Source: Cellvibrionaceae bacterium (GTDB lineage Bacteria > Pseudomonadota > Gammaproteobacteria > Pseudomonadales > Cellvibrionaceae). From it: a stretch of DNA of 64,000 nucleotides. The notes below the pieces were generated by a model. That model worked only from the letters and a program-made list of their open reading frames with translations. It was not told where the DNA came from and made no database searches. The position numbers were made by a program, and so were the translations under genes. The stretch covers positions 372,001 to 436,000 of the forward strand of contig JANPZW010000009.1 of the NCBI GenBank assembly GCA_024707385.1. The letters run 5' to 3'. Below are positions 21,401 to 30,640 of the stretch, piece after piece. Numbering within the stretch: the first letter of the stretch is position 1; every line of letters begins with the position of its first letter.

Positions 21401-22807
21401 TTATTCGTGAGACTGCTGAAAATAGTCGGCGGCGAGATTTTCAAAGCGAGTGAATTTGCCGACGAAGGCCGCGCGGCAGGTGCCGATTTCACCGTTGCGT
21501 TGTTTGCCCACGATCAATTCGGCGACGCCTTTGTCCGGGCTCTCCTCGTTGTAATACTCATCGCGATAGATAAATAGGATCACGTCCGCGTCCTGCTCGA
21601 TGGCGCCGGATTCCCGCAGGTCTGAGTTCATCGGCCGCTTGTTGGGGCGCGATTCCACACTACGGTTCAACTGCGACAGACAGATCACCGGGCATTGGTA
21701 TTCCTTCGCCAGGGCTTTCATGGAGCGGGAGATTTCAGAAACTTCCTGGGTTCGCCCTTCGGTGGAGCCGGCGACATGCATCAACTGCAGGTAGTCAATC
21801 ATGATCATGCCGGGGTTGCCGTATTCACGCGCAATCTTGCGGGTGCGGGCGCGCACCTCATTGGGCGTCAGACCCGCGGTGTCGTCAATAAACAGCAGCT
21901 TGTCCTTGAGCTTGCGCGCCGCCGTTTCCAGCTTGGGCCAATCGTCCTCCGTAAGACGACCCGTGCGTATATTGCCCTGGTCAATACGGCCGACCGACGA
22001 CAGCATCCTCATCACCAAGGCATCCGCCGGCATCTCAAGGCTGAAAACCAGCACCGGCTTGGGCTGGGTCATGAGCGCAGCTTCAACAAAATTGAGCGCG
22101 AGTGCGGTTTTACCCATGGAGGGACGGGCAGCGAGAATGATCAATTCACCGGGCTGCCAACCAGAGGTTTTCGCATTCAGATCGGTAAGACCGGTGGAAA
22201 CGCCGGTGATATCGCTGTCCGAGCGGAACAGCGCGTCAATCTTTTCGACCGCTGCCTTCAGCAGCACATTTACATTGCTGAAGCCGCCCTCTTTCGGCCG
22301 CTCTTCGGCGATCTCCATCACCTTCTTTTCAGCCAGCTGCAACAGGTCATCCGCGCCCAGCGGCCCCGGATTGTAGCTGGCCTTGGTGATTTCAGTGGCG
22401 GCAGCGATCAGCTGGCGCAGGGTCGAGCGCTCGCGCACTATGCGTGCGTATGCCGGCAGGTTGGCGCTGCCCGCTACGCTGCTGGCCAGCTCCGTGAGAT
22501 AAGCAAGGCCGCCAACCGCCGGCAACTCACCCAGACGATTGAGCGCCTCGGCGACGGTAATGACGTCGATGGGCTGATCGTTTTCCAGCAGCTGCGTCAT
22601 GACACCGAAAATTTGCCGGTGTGCTGACTTATAGAAGTCGTTGCGGCCGACCACCTCTGCCACCGCATCGAACCCGGAGGCATCCAGCATCAACCCACCC
22701 AGCACCGACTGCTCCGCCTCGATGGAATGCGGCAACACCGGCTCATCGCCGTGGGGCGGTGCGCTGTCGGTGTAGAAATCGGATTCCTGTGAGTCAAACG
22801 GGTTCAT
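21401..22807 (-). CDS. dnaB: Replicative DNA helicase
   Basis: 468 residues from the ATG at 22807; the open frame reaches a GTG at 22843, but that lies within the terminator hairpin stem. N-terminal DnaB domain (PHSIEAEQSVLGGLM), linker, then the RecA-like ATPase with Walker A ARPSMGKTA, Walker B MIMIDYLQLM and the H4-type LSQLNRSVESR. It is the ring helicase that unwinds the replication fork. It follows rpsF-rpsR-rplI on the same strand, a common gammaproteobacterial order, with a terminator in between. Confidence 0.96.
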   Translation of the reverse strand: MNPFDSQESDFYTDSAPPHGDEPVLPHSIEAEQSVLGGLMLDASGFDAVAEVVGRNDFYKSAHRQIFGVMTQLLENDQPIDVITVAEALNRLGELPAVGGLAYLTELASSVAGSANLPAYARIVRERSTLRQLIAAATEITKASYNPGPLGADDLLQLAEKKVMEIAEERPKEGGFSNVNVLLKAAVEKIDALFRSDSDITGVSTGLTDLNAKTSGWQPGELIILAARPSMGKTALALNFVEAALMTQPKPVLVFSLEMPADALVMRMLSSVGRIDQGNIRTGRLTEDDWPKLETAARKLKDKLLFIDDTAGLTPNEVRARTRKIAREYGNPGMIMIDYLQLMHVAGSTEGRTQEVSEISRSMKALAKEYQCPVICLSQLNRSVESRPNKRPMNSDLRESGAIEQDADVILFIYRDEYYNEESPDKGVAELIVGKQRNGEIGTCRAAFVGKFTRFENLAADYFQQSHE

Positions 22808-22832
22808 AGGTCTGCTCGCAACATCTGAAAAC

Positions 22833-22864
22833 AAAAAAGGCACGCCGGGAATTCCCGGCGTGCC
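22833..22864 (-). terminator. Intrinsic terminator between rplI and dnaB
   Basis: A perfect 26-base dyad (GGCACGCCGGGAA and its complement) followed on the minus strand by six T residues. It should end most rpsF-rpsR-rplI transcripts before dnaB, which would then need its own promoter or read-through. Confidence 0.9.
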
Positions 22865-22907
22865 CTATCTTAACCAAGTCTGCTGATGGCGTGTCCGCCG
22901 TCGCGAC

Positions 22908-23354
22908 TTATTGAGCTTCGATAACGATTTTGACCGTCTGAACAACGTCCACATGAAGTTGCAGGTCGATGTCGTACTGGCCAACTTCGCGCAAGGTGCC
23001 GGCGGGCAATTTGACTTCAGACTTAGCCACTTCAACGCCTGCGGCGGTGATGGCATCAGCGATATCACGCGCGCCGACAGAACCGAACAGTTTGCCTTCG
23101 TCGCCAGCGTTGGCGCTGATGGTTACGACCATCTCAGCCAGTTTGGCGGCGCGGCTTTCGGCGTTTTTCTTGCGCTCACCGGCATTGGCTTCCAGCTCTG
23201 CACGACGGGCTTCGAATTCAGCGATGTTGGTTGGCGTAGCAGTGATCGCTTTGCCCTGGGGCAACAAGTAGTTGCGGCCGTAGCCGGAACGTACTTTAAC
23301 GCGGTCACCCACGGTGCCCAAACGGCCGACTCTTTCAAGCAATATGACTTCCAT
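22908..23354 (-). CDS. rplI: 50S ribosomal protein L9
   Basis: 148 residues, standard length, starting [19 protein letters not shown] with the family signature [13 protein letters not shown]. The central lysine/glutamate-rich helix and the C-terminal domain ([15 protein letters not shown]) are present. It is a 23S rRNA-binding protein of the large subunit, last gene of the rpsF-rpsR-rplI operon, 11 bases after rpsR. Confidence 0.98.
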   Translation of the reverse strand: MEVILLERVGRLGTVGDRVKVRSGYGRNYLLPQGKAITATPTNIAEFEARRAELEANAGERKKNAESRAAKLAEMVVTISANAGDEGKLFGSVGARDIADAITAAGVEVAKSEVKLPAGTLREVGQYDIDLQLHVDVVQTVKIVIEAQ

Positions 23355-23365
23355 TGAGGCACCCC

Positions 23366-23594
23366 TTATTGATGGCTGTCGGAGTAAGGCAGCAAAGCCA
23401 GGTAGCGCGCGCGCTTGATGGCGGTGGAGAGCTGCCGCTGATAACGGGCTTTGGTTCCGGTGATGCGGCTGGGAACGATCTTGCCGGTTTCGGAAACGTA
23501 AGCCTTCAGGGTTTCGAGGTCTTTGTAGTCGATCTCTTTAACGCCTTCGGCGGAGAAACGACAGAATTTACGACGACGGAAAAAAACGTGCCAT
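23366..23594 (-). CDS. rpsR: 30S ribosomal protein S18 (one-base insertion near the start)
   Basis: The protein partners S6 on the small-subunit platform. The conserved body ([49 protein letters not shown]) is intact. The ATG at 23594 has AGGAGG upstream and encodes MARFF, the normal S18 N-terminus, but then runs into a T7 stretch (plus-strand A7, 23580-23586) that shifts frame. With six T the frame reads [11 protein letters not shown] through to the end, about 75 residues. The longer alternative start at 23611 uses up the ribosome-binding site as codons. S18 is essential, so a sequencing error is the simplest reading. Confidence 0.95.
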
Positions 23595-23597
23595 GGA

Positions 23598-24038
23598 TTA
23601 TTCCTCCTCATTCTCTAGTTCAGCGTCTTCTTCAGCACCATCTTCCAGTTCAGCTTCCGCACGGGCGGCAGCTTCTTCTTGACGGCGTTCAGCGCGCTGC
23701 TTGCGTTCGCGGCTCTCTTTCTCCGCTTTCATGATGGCGGACTCTTCGGTCACGGCTTCGTCGGTGCGCACAACCAGGTTGCGCAACACAGCGTCGTTGT
23801 AACGGAAATTGGTGGTCAGCTCTTCCAGGGCCTCATCGGCGCACTCAATGTTCATGAGGACGTAGTGGGCTTTATGGATTTTGTTGATGGGGTATGCCAG
23901 CTGGCGGCGGCCCCAATCTTCCAGGCGGTGAATCTTGCCGCCGCTGCCGGTGACAGTCGAGGTGTAGCGCTCGATCATGCCGGACACTTGCTCGGATTGA
24001 TCTGGATGAACCAGAAAAACGACTTCGTAATGACGCAT
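23598..24038 (-). CDS. rpsF: 30S ribosomal protein S6
   Basis: 146 residues: the S6 ferredoxin-like domain ([41 protein letters not shown]) and an acidic C-terminal tail (from about 105, rich in Glu/Ala) longer than the minimal domain but common in gammaproteobacteria. The start has GTAAGGAGC upstream. First gene of rpsF-rpsR-rplI; rpsR follows within three bases of its stop. Confidence 0.97.
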   Translation of the reverse strand: MRHYEVVFLVHPDQSEQVSGMIERYTSTVTGSGGKIHRLEDWGRRQLAYPINKIHKAHYVLMNIECADEALEELTTNFRYNDAVLRNLVVRTDEAVTEESAIMKAEKESRERKQRAERRQEEAAARAEAELEDGAEEDAELENEEE

Positions 24039-24349
24039 TTTTGCTCCTTACGGGTTAATAGCCTCCCCCGGGATGGAGTGAGGCAAGGAGATGCCGGTGC
24101 TGCAACATTTAAACTGCGGCGCCGGCGGTTTTGGGGCGCGCAATTCTAAGTTCAGTCCGGCCGAAAAGCAACGTTTGTGCACAAAAGAATCTGTGCTACC
24201 GCTGCGATAAAGCCACGCCAACCGGTTTTATCGACCATTCGTCGGATCACATATAACTTTTGGTGCTCGATTCTTTTCAAACTGGCACGAAATTAACCTT
24301 CCTTGACTAGACTCAATTCAACGTAACCTTGGGGGGCTAGGGTTTTACT
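24039..24349. other. Divergent intergenic region between rpsF and the GGDEF gene
   Basis: 311 bases without a gene. On the minus strand it holds the rpsF promoter and a leader of about 98 bases containing GCACCGGCATC, worth comparing with S6:S18 leader motifs. On the plus strand a TTGACT at 24303 with TAACCT at a short 15-base spacing is a weak promoter candidate for the GGDEF gene. No small ORF or terminator was recognised. Confidence 0.5.
24143..24171 (-). promoter_or_regulatory. Sigma-70 promoter of rpsF-rpsR-rplI
   Basis: On the minus strand, TTGCTT, exactly 17 bases, then TAGAAT. Transcription would start near 24136, leaving a leader of about 98 bases before the rpsF ATG. Matches to both hexamers and ideal spacing make this a good candidate; it is a sequence-only call. 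Confidence 0.65.
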
Positions 24350-25291
24350 ATGCAGCAGAAGAATAAGAAGAATCTGATTCTGATAGTGGATACGGACACG
24401 GAAGCATTACGCGGACTCGGCGAACTGCTGAAACCGCTCGGCAACATCATCTTTGCAACTTCGGGTAAGGCCGGACATTTCATGGCCTGCCACCGCAAAC
24501 CGGATCTGGTGATTACCGCCACAGATCTCGACGATATTTCCGGATTGGATCTGTGCAAACGCATCCGAAGCCACCGGGAATCCAAAGAATGCAGCGTAAT
24601 CGTGATCGCCCAGGCTCGTCACAGGGATCTTGAATTACAAGCCCTTGAAGCCGGTGCGGTGGACTTTATCACTCACCCATTCCTCAATCCCGTAATGCAA
24701 GCGCGGGTGCGCACCCACCTGGCGCTGTCGCGCCGGCAAAACCTTCTCCAAGTATTGGCGGATCGCGATGGCCTCACCGAGGTCTACAACCGTCGCTACT
24801 TTGAAAACCAGGCAAGAGTCGAACTAAAACGCCACTTTCGCCAGCAGCAAGCGCTCACTCTTGCACTGCTCGACATCGACCACTTCAAGCCCTACAACGA
24901 CGCTTATGGACATCTGCAAGGCGATCTCTGCCTGCGCGATGTGGCCCATGCCATCGGCGGTGGCTCGCGCCGACCGGGCGAGTTTGTCGCACGTTACGGC
25001 GGCGAAGAGTTTGCGGTGGTGCTGCCCAATACCAACGCGCAGAACGCGCGCAAGTACGGCCGCTGGATCTGTCAGCAGGTGCTTTCCCTGGCGATTCCCC
25101 ACGGCCATTCAGAAACCTTGCCGTTCATCACCATCAGCGCCGGTATCGCCACAGTTGTACCGAATGCCCGCACCACCCTCGAAAATTTGATTGCCACCGC
25201 AGATTCGGCGCTGTACCTGGCCAAGGAGTCCGGTCGCAATCAATTCAAAGTAGCCGCTGTTGAACAAGAAACCATTAAGGAGGCGGGCTGA
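24350..25291 (+). CDS. Diguanylate cyclase with a degenerate receiver domain
   Basis: 313 residues: an N-terminal REC-like domain (about 8-125) and a GGDEF domain (about 135-300). The active site is GGEEF (RYGGEEF), so c-di-GMP synthesis from GTP is expected. The inhibitory I-site position reads RPGE rather than RxxD, so product feedback may be altered. In the receiver, the phospho-acceptor Asp position is Ala (PDLVITA), the Thr/Ser is replaced (VIVIAQA) and the conserved Lys is His (FITHPF). It thus looks unable to take a phosphate and may serve as a binding or dimer domain. The Hpt gene starts 19 bases after it. Confidence 0.9.
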   Translation: MQQKNKKNLILIVDTDTEALRGLGELLKPLGNIIFATSGKAGHFMACHRKPDLVITATDLDDISGLDLCKRIRSHRESKECSVIVIAQARHRDLELQALEAGAVDFITHPFLNPVMQARVRTHLALSRRQNLLQVLADRDGLTEVYNRRYFENQARVELKRHFRQQQALTLALLDIDHFKPYNDAYGHLQGDLCLRDVAHAIGGGSRRPGEFVARYGGEEFAVVLPNTNAQNARKYGRWICQQVLSLAIPHGHSETLPFITISAGIATVVPNARTTLENLIATADSALYLAKESGRNQFKVAAVEQETIKEAG

Positions 25292-25310
25292 CCGCTTCCA
25301 CTGATCACTT

Positions 25311-25925
25311 ATGAATCCATTCAACCTGTCATTAATGTCCGTCAACACCGTATTCGAGCCGAGCCGGCTGGAAGGGCATATCGCCAAAAGCGAGTCCCGT
25401 GCTGGTGCCATTCTGCAAATTGTTCAGCACTTGGTGGACAGCGGGGATACTCCCATCCACGAAGTCCGCGCCGCCATTCGCCGCCAGCAGAACCACCAGG
25501 CGGCCCACATGCTACACACGCTTAACGGTAGTGTCGCCAATCTGGGTGGCTGCCGGGTGTGCGAGTTGGCGGCCGAACTGGAACGATTGCTCGACCGGGA
25601 CGGACCGCTGCTGGTGATAGAGGATCTCGTGACATGCCTGGAGCGCGAATTCCAGCTCTTTCTGAAGAGCGCAAGCCAATGGCTGGAGCGACAGCAGGCG
25701 CAGCGCAATCTGCAGCTGCACCACCGGTCCCGCGAAGCGCGGCTGACGGAATTGTGTGAATGTCTGGCCGATAATGATCTGCGTGCGTTCGACCTGTTCG
25801 ATGAATTGCAGACACTGCTGCAATCCCGCATGGCGGAGGTGGATTTCACGGATTTCCGAGCCGCGCTTCATTCCCTCAACTTCAGTATTGCCCTGGGTTA
25901 CGTGCAGACGACCACCGGACACTGA
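25311..25925 (+). CDS. Hpt (histidine phosphotransfer) domain protein
   Basis: 204 residues. An Hpt four-helix bundle spans about residues 15-115, with the phosphorylatable His in HMLHTLNGSVANLGG, close to the consensus HxLKGxxxxLG with Asn in place of Lys. The C-terminal 85 residues (ELCECLADNDLRAFDLFDELQTLLQ and on) form a second helical region resembling a half-Hpt or docking module without a clear His. It is co-transcribed with the upstream GGDEF gene, which has no phosphorylatable Asp. Its real partner is more likely another kinase or receiver, such as the hybrid kinase encoded just beyond. Confidence 0.8.
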   Translation: MNPFNLSLMSVNTVFEPSRLEGHIAKSESRAGAILQIVQHLVDSGDTPIHEVRAAIRRQQNHQAAHMLHTLNGSVANLGGCRVCELAAELERLLDRDGPLLVIEDLVTCLEREFQLFLKSASQWLERQQAQRNLQLHHRSREARLTELCECLADNDLRAFDLFDELQTLLQSRMAEVDFTDFRAALHSLNFSIALGYVQTTTGH

Positions 25926-25930
25926 GCCGG

Positions 25931-26866
25931 TTAAGGCCGCTGCGCCAGGCGGTCGCCCTTCTGCGGCAATCTGTCGAAACCTTGAAAGTAGAACGGCACT
26001 GACAATAACTTGCGCCCCTGATTCGCCTGCAGAACAAAATGCAGGTGCGGGCCGGTGGAAAAGCCGGTGCTGCCGGAATAACCCAGCAACTGCCCGCGCC
26101 GCACGTTCTGCCCCGCCACCACTTCCACCTTATCCGGCGCGAGATGCGCATATACCGTCATGGTGCCGTCCTCGTGTAGCACACGCACATAGTTAGCTTC
26201 ATCCGCGTACTCTTCAGTCCAGCCGGAACGACTGAAGTTGCGCTCCACCTCCATCACGACGCCCGCCTTGGCTGCCACTATGGCGGTGCCATCGGGCATG
26301 GCGATATCCACGGCAAATTGCGCCTCCAGGTGCTGGTGAGACTCCTCCCCCATAAATCCCTGGCTAATAGGAAATGGACCGCCGAGAAACGGCACGCCCA
26401 GTTCCGGCTGTCCCAGCCCTTCAATATGCACCGGCACACCCGGCGCAAAACGGTAGGTCCACTCATACGCCCAAGCGCGGCCAACTTCAGCCGGCTCCAG
26501 CTGCAGGACGAATTGTTCGGCAAATGCGGGCACTACCCATTCGAAAGGTCCGGGGTGGTTGAAACGCAGGTTTTCCTGCCGCGTAAACTCGATCCACACC
26601 TGTGCGGGACCCGCGGTCTGATTGACGATGAACAGCATGGGTCGTTGCTGGCTGCCGCGATTGACCACCGTCACCTTGTTATGGCGCTCGGTGTACACCA
26701 GCCGGCTGGTCTCCACCTCCGCCGCCGCTCCGCCCGTAGGGGGTTTATCGGTTATCACCCACTGCCCTTTCGCGTCCTTGTACTTATAAACATTGGCGGC
26801 GTATGCGCCGGGACCGGCAAGACAGAGAAGCAATACAACAAACACTCGGAACATCTTTTTACCCAT
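25931..26866 (-). CDS. Periplasmic M23 (LytM) peptidase with DUF4124 domain
   Basis: 311 residues. A signal peptide ends near residue 23 (PGAYA|AN). A DUF4124 motif follows (VYKYKDAKGQWVITDKPP), then a beta-rich middle and a C-terminal M23 domain (about 185-290). Zinc ligands are visible: His and Asp in HQHLEAQFAVD, and HLH in GPHLHF, with YAHL as the active-site strand. All are retained, so cell-wall endopeptidase activity is plausible. Its ATG lies inside the last, degenerate copy of a 15-base tandem repeat shared with the 3' end of the upstream hybrid kinase gene; a Shine-Dalgarno sequence is weak. Confidence 0.88.
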   Translation of the reverse strand: MGKKMFRVFVVLLLCLAGPGAYAANVYKYKDAKGQWVITDKPPTGGAAAEVETSRLVYTERHNKVTVVNRGSQQRPMLFIVNQTAGPAQVWIEFTRQENLRFNHPGPFEWVVPAFAEQFVLQLEPAEVGRAWAYEWTYRFAPGVPVHIEGLGQPELGVPFLGGPFPISQGFMGEESHQHLEAQFAVDIAMPDGTAIVAAKAGVVMEVERNFSRSGWTEEYADEANYVRVLHEDGTMTVYAHLAPDKVEVVAGQNVRRGQLLGYSGSTGFSTGPHLHFVLQANQGRKLLSVPFYFQGFDRLPQKGDRLAQRP

Positions 26867-26978
26867 GTAGCTTTTTTATTTAGGCAACTTTTACCCATGT
26901 CACTTTTAGCCATGTAGCCTTTAGCCATGTAGCCTTTAGCCATGTAGCCTTTAGCCATGCAGATTTTAGCCATGCAAC
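26855..26978 (-). repeat. 15-bp tandem repeat across the kinase stop and the M23 start
   Basis: About seven copies of a unit close to TTTAGCCATGTAGCC (plus strand). The four central copies are nearly exact; outer ones diverge, and one near 26871-26888 has lost its CATG. On the minus strand each unit reads CATGGCTAAA: the first copy supplies the last codon and stop of the kinase gene (GGC TAA), and the last supplies the ATG of the M23 gene. In another frame the array encodes repeated M-A-K-G-Y. Confidence 0.9.
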
Positions 26979-29900
26979 TGTGCTTTGGCCCGGGACCAGC
27001 GGCGCGCTTGTTCGGTATAGGCGAAGAGATCTTCGCGCAGCTGGGCGATACGCTGCTGCACCTGCACCAGGGACGCCCCTGCGTCCAGGTCGGCCTCGAG
27101 TTGCTGCACCGTCTGCGCCACCTGTTCACCCCCATAATTGGCCACTACACCTTTGATGCTGTGGAATTTGCGCCGCGCTTCAGCAACATCGCCCCGCAAC
27201 AGCAATTCCAGACCGCGATCCAGATCGGCCGCGGTGGCTCTTTCGATCTCCGCCAGTGAATTCATCATGCTGCGCACCCGCTCCTCGCGCCCGCGGGTGA
27301 GCTTTTCCAGCCGCTCCCAGTCGAACACTTTGTGCCTCGCACCATCTTTTACCTCCGTGTGGGACACTTCGTGCTGCGAGCGCGCCAGAGTGATCACCTG
27401 CCAGAGCTGTTGCGCGTCCACCGGCTTGGGCACCAAATCGTTCATTCCCGCCTGCAGGTAGAGATCCCGCTCCGATGCCAGCACGCCGGCGGTCATGGCG
27501 ATGATGGGGTGGGTATGGCCCTGCTGGCGCAGGTGCCGGGTGGCGGTGAGCCCGTCCATCACCGGCATCTGGATGTCCATCAGAATCACATCCACCGCGG
27601 CGGGCGAGTGGGTGATAAGCGTCAACGCCTCCTCGCCGTTGTTGACCGTCGTCACGTCGGCGCCCATATCCTGGAGCAGGCCCTCGGCCACCATCTGATT
27701 GAACGGATTATCTTCCACCAACAAGATGCGCATGCCATGCAGTTGCCCGCGCGTATTCAGCTCCACATGCGCCGAACTGCCCTGCCCTTTCACTTGGCGA
27801 TCCGCATGATCAATGGCACTGCCGAGAGCCGCTTCCAGCACCGGTTTGATCAGCACAGCGGACACGTTGGCCTGCACGTCCAGCGGCAGCATCAACGCGC
27901 GCTGATTGTTGCGGACCAGCAGAATACAGCTGCAATCCGGCGCCAGTGGCAAGCCGGCGATGCGCTCCTCCAGCAGGACACCATCCTCAAGCTGGCTGCA
28001 GGCGATCAATAAAACATCCGCAGAACTGACCGCGGTTCCGTCCGCGGACTGGTCGGAGTTGCCCCAGATCGTCAGCGGCCACCCCCAGCGCTCAAGAATG
28101 GCTTTAATCGCCGCCTGGGACGCCGCGTTGTCGTCCAGCAGCAACACATGGCGGGCAGCCTGGGGCATGGAGCTCTTCGCTTTAGCAGCGCCGGTAGCGC
28201 TGGGCAGATTGAGCACAAAGGAGAATTCCGAACCCAGGCCGGGGTCGCTCAGCACACGCAGGCGGCTTCCCATCAGCGAGACCAGGCGGTTACTGATGAC
28301 GAGGCCGAGGCCGGTGCCGCCGAAGCGCCGGGTAATGGAGGCGTCCGCCTGGGTGAAGGCGTTGAAAATGCGCGTCTGCTGCTGCAGCGTCATACCTATA
28401 CCGGTGTCGCGCACGGCGAAACGTATGCTCTGGTTGTCGCCCTGATCGGACGAGTCCTCTTCCACTGTCAGCACCACTTCACCCTCCTGGGTGAATTTGA
28501 TGGCATTCGAAATCAGGTTGAGCAACACCTGTTGCAGGCGCAGAGGGTCGCCCACCAGATGGCGGTTCACACCCGGCTCTATGTGGATAACCAGTTCGAT
28601 ATTCCGCTCACCCGCGTTCACCGACATCATCACCGCCGTGCGCGCCAGCACCTCGTCGAGATCAAAATTCATCGGCGTCAATTCCATGCGCCCGGCCTCG
28701 ATTTTGGAAAAATCGAGAATATCGTTTATCACCCCGAGCAGCGCCTCGCCGGAGCTGCGGATCATGCGGATATAGCGCGTCTGATCGTCGCTGTGGGGGG
28801 TGCGCTCAAGCAATTGCGCAGCTCCCAGCACCGCGTTGAGCGGGGTGCGGATCTCATGGCTCATGTTGGCGACAAACTCGCTTTTGGCGCGGCTTGCACT
28901 CTCGGCTTTTTCCCGCGCATCCTCCAGGGTCTGCTCCGCCTGCTTCTGCTGCGACAGATCGAGCACCACCGCCACCACATGGGTTTCCTCGCGCAACTCT
29001 ACCGGCACCAGACTAATGGCCGCGGGAAACACAGTTCCGTCCTGCTTTTTGGCGCTGAGCCTCAACCCCGAGCGGGCGGGCGGCAGTTTGAAATACCGCT
29101 CCCATAGGCGCGTGTGATTGGCCTGCAAGCCCTCGGGCAACAGCGACTCCACCCGCGTGCCAACCAAGGTGCCGCGCGCAAAATGGAACAATTCGTGGGC
29201 TGAGCGGTTGGCCCGCACTATCAGACGCCGCTGTGACACCACTAGGAACGCTGCGGGGGCCAATTCGAAAAAGGTATGCGCCTCCTTTTCCGTCGCTTCG
29301 ACGAGACGGGTCTGTTCCGCCAGACTGCGCTGGTTTCGATCAAACTCGCGCTCCAGCTGCCGCTGGGTACGGCGGGCGTGGTGGTTGATGTAATGCAGGG
29401 ACAGGATCACATAAAACAACAGCAGGTCGATGATCACCCCGGCGATAAGCACGTAAAACGGCAGATTTTCGTCCTGACTGTGGAGCAGCGCCTTCTTCGG
29501 GGCGCGCAGACTGATCGTCCAGGCGCGTTCGAATATCGTCAGGGGTATGCGGGCATGGAAGTAGGTATCGGGGCCGGCCAGTGTGTATTGGTCCTCGTCC
29601 TCCGCCTGCAACAGCACTGTCTCTTCACTGATGATGTCGGAGTCGTGGATGGAAAAACTGATGTACGCATCAGCAGCGCCGAGAATACCTTCCATCAAGT
29701 CGCCCGCACGAAAAGGGGCGTAGACCCAACCGATCAGCCAGTCGCGCCGCTGTGCGGTATCGGTGGGATCGGTCGGGCTGCGGTAGACCGGGACATAGAT
29801 GGCAAAACCGCGCTGTACGTTGTGGTCGGTCTCCTGCACCAGAGTGACAACCCCGGACATGGCCGCCTCGCCGCTGTCCCGCGCTTTGATCATGGCCTCG

Positions 29901-30436
29901 CGCCGGACGGGGTTCGACCACATGTCGTAGCCAAAGGCGCGCTGGTTGCGCCAATCGAACGGCTCGAGATAAATGATAGAGGTGTAGAAGTCGCGCTCGC
30001 CCTCCGGCTTGATGGCGTAATCGTCAAAACCCTCAGCGCGGATGGCTTGCTCGTGGCCGGCCAAATCCTCGGGCGGCACCACAAGAGCAAAACCCAATCC
30101 CTGAATGCCCGGGAGTCGTTCTTTCAGGTGCAGCGAATCCACATAGCGCTGCCACTCACTGCGCGACACATTATTGGACGCGTTAAGCAGACCGCCACCG
30201 CCTTGCAACGCCTGTTCGTACAACAGCAGCCGCTGGCGGATGGCGAGCACAATTTCGTTGGAGCGAAACAGAAAGTGCTCCTCTGCCCGCACCATTACCT
30301 GACGACTGGTGAACCAATAGGCAATGCAAGTCACCACCAGCGAGGCGCAGAGGATCACCCAACCGGACACAGGGTTGTGCACCATATTGATGGAGCGCTG
30401 CAGCTTGCCTATCAGCGCCGAGGCACTGCTCTGCAT
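26966..30436 (-). CDS. Hybrid sensor histidine kinase (CHASE-PAS-HisKA-HATPase-REC-REC-Hpt)
   Basis: 1,156 residues, inner membrane. TM1 about 22-42, periplasmic CHASE sensor about 75-290, TM2 about 325-347, PAS about 380-500. The HisKA box [10 protein letters not shown] has its His near 525, and the HATPase domain follows with DTGIGM and GGTGLGL. A first receiver (about 765) starts LLLDDN but lacks a recognisable phospho-acceptor Asp. The second receiver (about 900-1015) is intact, with VEDN and [14 protein letters not shown]-terminal Hpt domain has [13 protein letters not shown] (His near 1090). A multi-step phosphorelay is expected; no dedicated response regulator is adjacent. The stop codon is embedded in the 15-base repeat. 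Confidence 0.93.
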   Translation of the reverse strand: MQSSASALIGKLQRSINMVHNPVSGWVILCASLVVTCIAYWFTSRQVMVRAEEHFLFRSNEIVLAIRQRLLLYEQALQGGGGLLNASNNVSRSEWQRYVDSLHLKERLPGIQGLGFALVVPPEDLAGHEQAIRAEGFDDYAIKPEGERDFYTSIIYLEPFDWRNQRAFGYDMWSNPVRREAMIKARDSGEAAMSGVVTLVQETDHNVQRGFAIYVPVYRSPTDPTDTAQRRDWLIGWVYAPFRAGDLMEGILGAADAYISFSIHDSDIISEETVLLQAEDEDQYTLAGPDTYFHARIPLTIFERAWTISLRAPKKALLHSQDENLPFYVLIAGVIIDLLLFYVILSLHYINHHARRTQRQLEREFDRNQRSLAEQTRLVEATEKEAHTFFELAPAAFLVVSQRRLIVRANRSAHELFHFARGTLVGTRVESLLPEGLQANHTRLWERYFKLPPARSGLRLSAKKQDGTVFPAAISLVPVELREETHVVAVVLDLSQQKQAEQTLEDAREKAESASRAKSEFVANMSHEIRTPLNAVLGAAQLLERTPHSDDQTRYIRMIRSSGEALLGVINDILDFSKIEAGRMELTPMNFDLDEVLARTAVMMSVNAGERNIELVIHIEPGVNRHLVGDPLRLQQVLLNLISNAIKFTQEGEVVLTVEEDSSDQGDNQSIRFAVRDTGIGMTLQQQTRIFNAFTQADASITRRFGGTGLGLVISNRLVSLMGSRLRVLSDPGLGSEFSFVLNLPSATGAAKAKSSMPQAARHVLLLDDNAASQAAIKAILERWGWPLTIWGNSDQSADGTAVSSADVLLIACSQLEDGVLLEERIAGLPLAPDCSCILLVRNNQRALMLPLDVQANVSAVLIKPVLEAALGSAIDHADRQVKGQGSSAHVELNTRGQLHGMRILLVEDNPFNQMVAEGLLQDMGADVTTVNNGEEALTLITHSPAAVDVILMDIQMPVMDGLTATRHLRQQGHTHPIIAMTAGVLASERDLYLQAGMNDLVPKPVDAQQLWQVITLARSQHEVSHTEVKDGARHKVFDWERLEKLTRGREERVRSMMNSLAEIERATAADLDRGLELLLRGDVAEARRKFHSIKGVVANYGGEQVAQTVQQLEADLDAGASLVQVQQRIAQLREDLFAYTEQARRWSRAKAQLHG

Positions 30437-30593
30437 CAGGTCTAGACTCCGTCAGCGAATCCGAAAATAACCCTCGAGGGTCGACGATCCTGTAAGTGTA
30501 GCCAATGAATCCGCCGCACCCCGGCGACAAGCGGTGAAGAATCCGCGCAAAAAATCCCGCCGCAATAAATAAAGCGCAAAAAATAAACATAAA

Positions 30594-30615
30594 AAAACCC
30601 GCCGAAGCGGGTTTT
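30594..30615 (-). terminator. Intrinsic terminator after the pectate lyase gene
   Basis: Stem CCCGC/GCGGG with a CGAA loop, flanked by A7 and T4. On the minus strand the stem is followed by a run of seven T, 25 bases past the pectate lyase stop. Confidence 0.85.
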
Positions 30616-30640
30616 CAAAGGCGGTAAAAAACTGCGCTAT

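Noticed and set aside
26755..27135. Minus-strand open frame encoding repeated Met-Ala-Lys-Gly-Tyr
   Set aside because: The repeats come from the 15-bp DNA array; the rest of the frame is antisense or out of frame with the kinase and M23 genes, and no ribosome-binding site precedes it.
29276..30445. 389-codon open frame antisense to the hybrid kinase
   Set aside because: No domain, and it mirrors the codon pattern of the kinase gene on the opposite strand.
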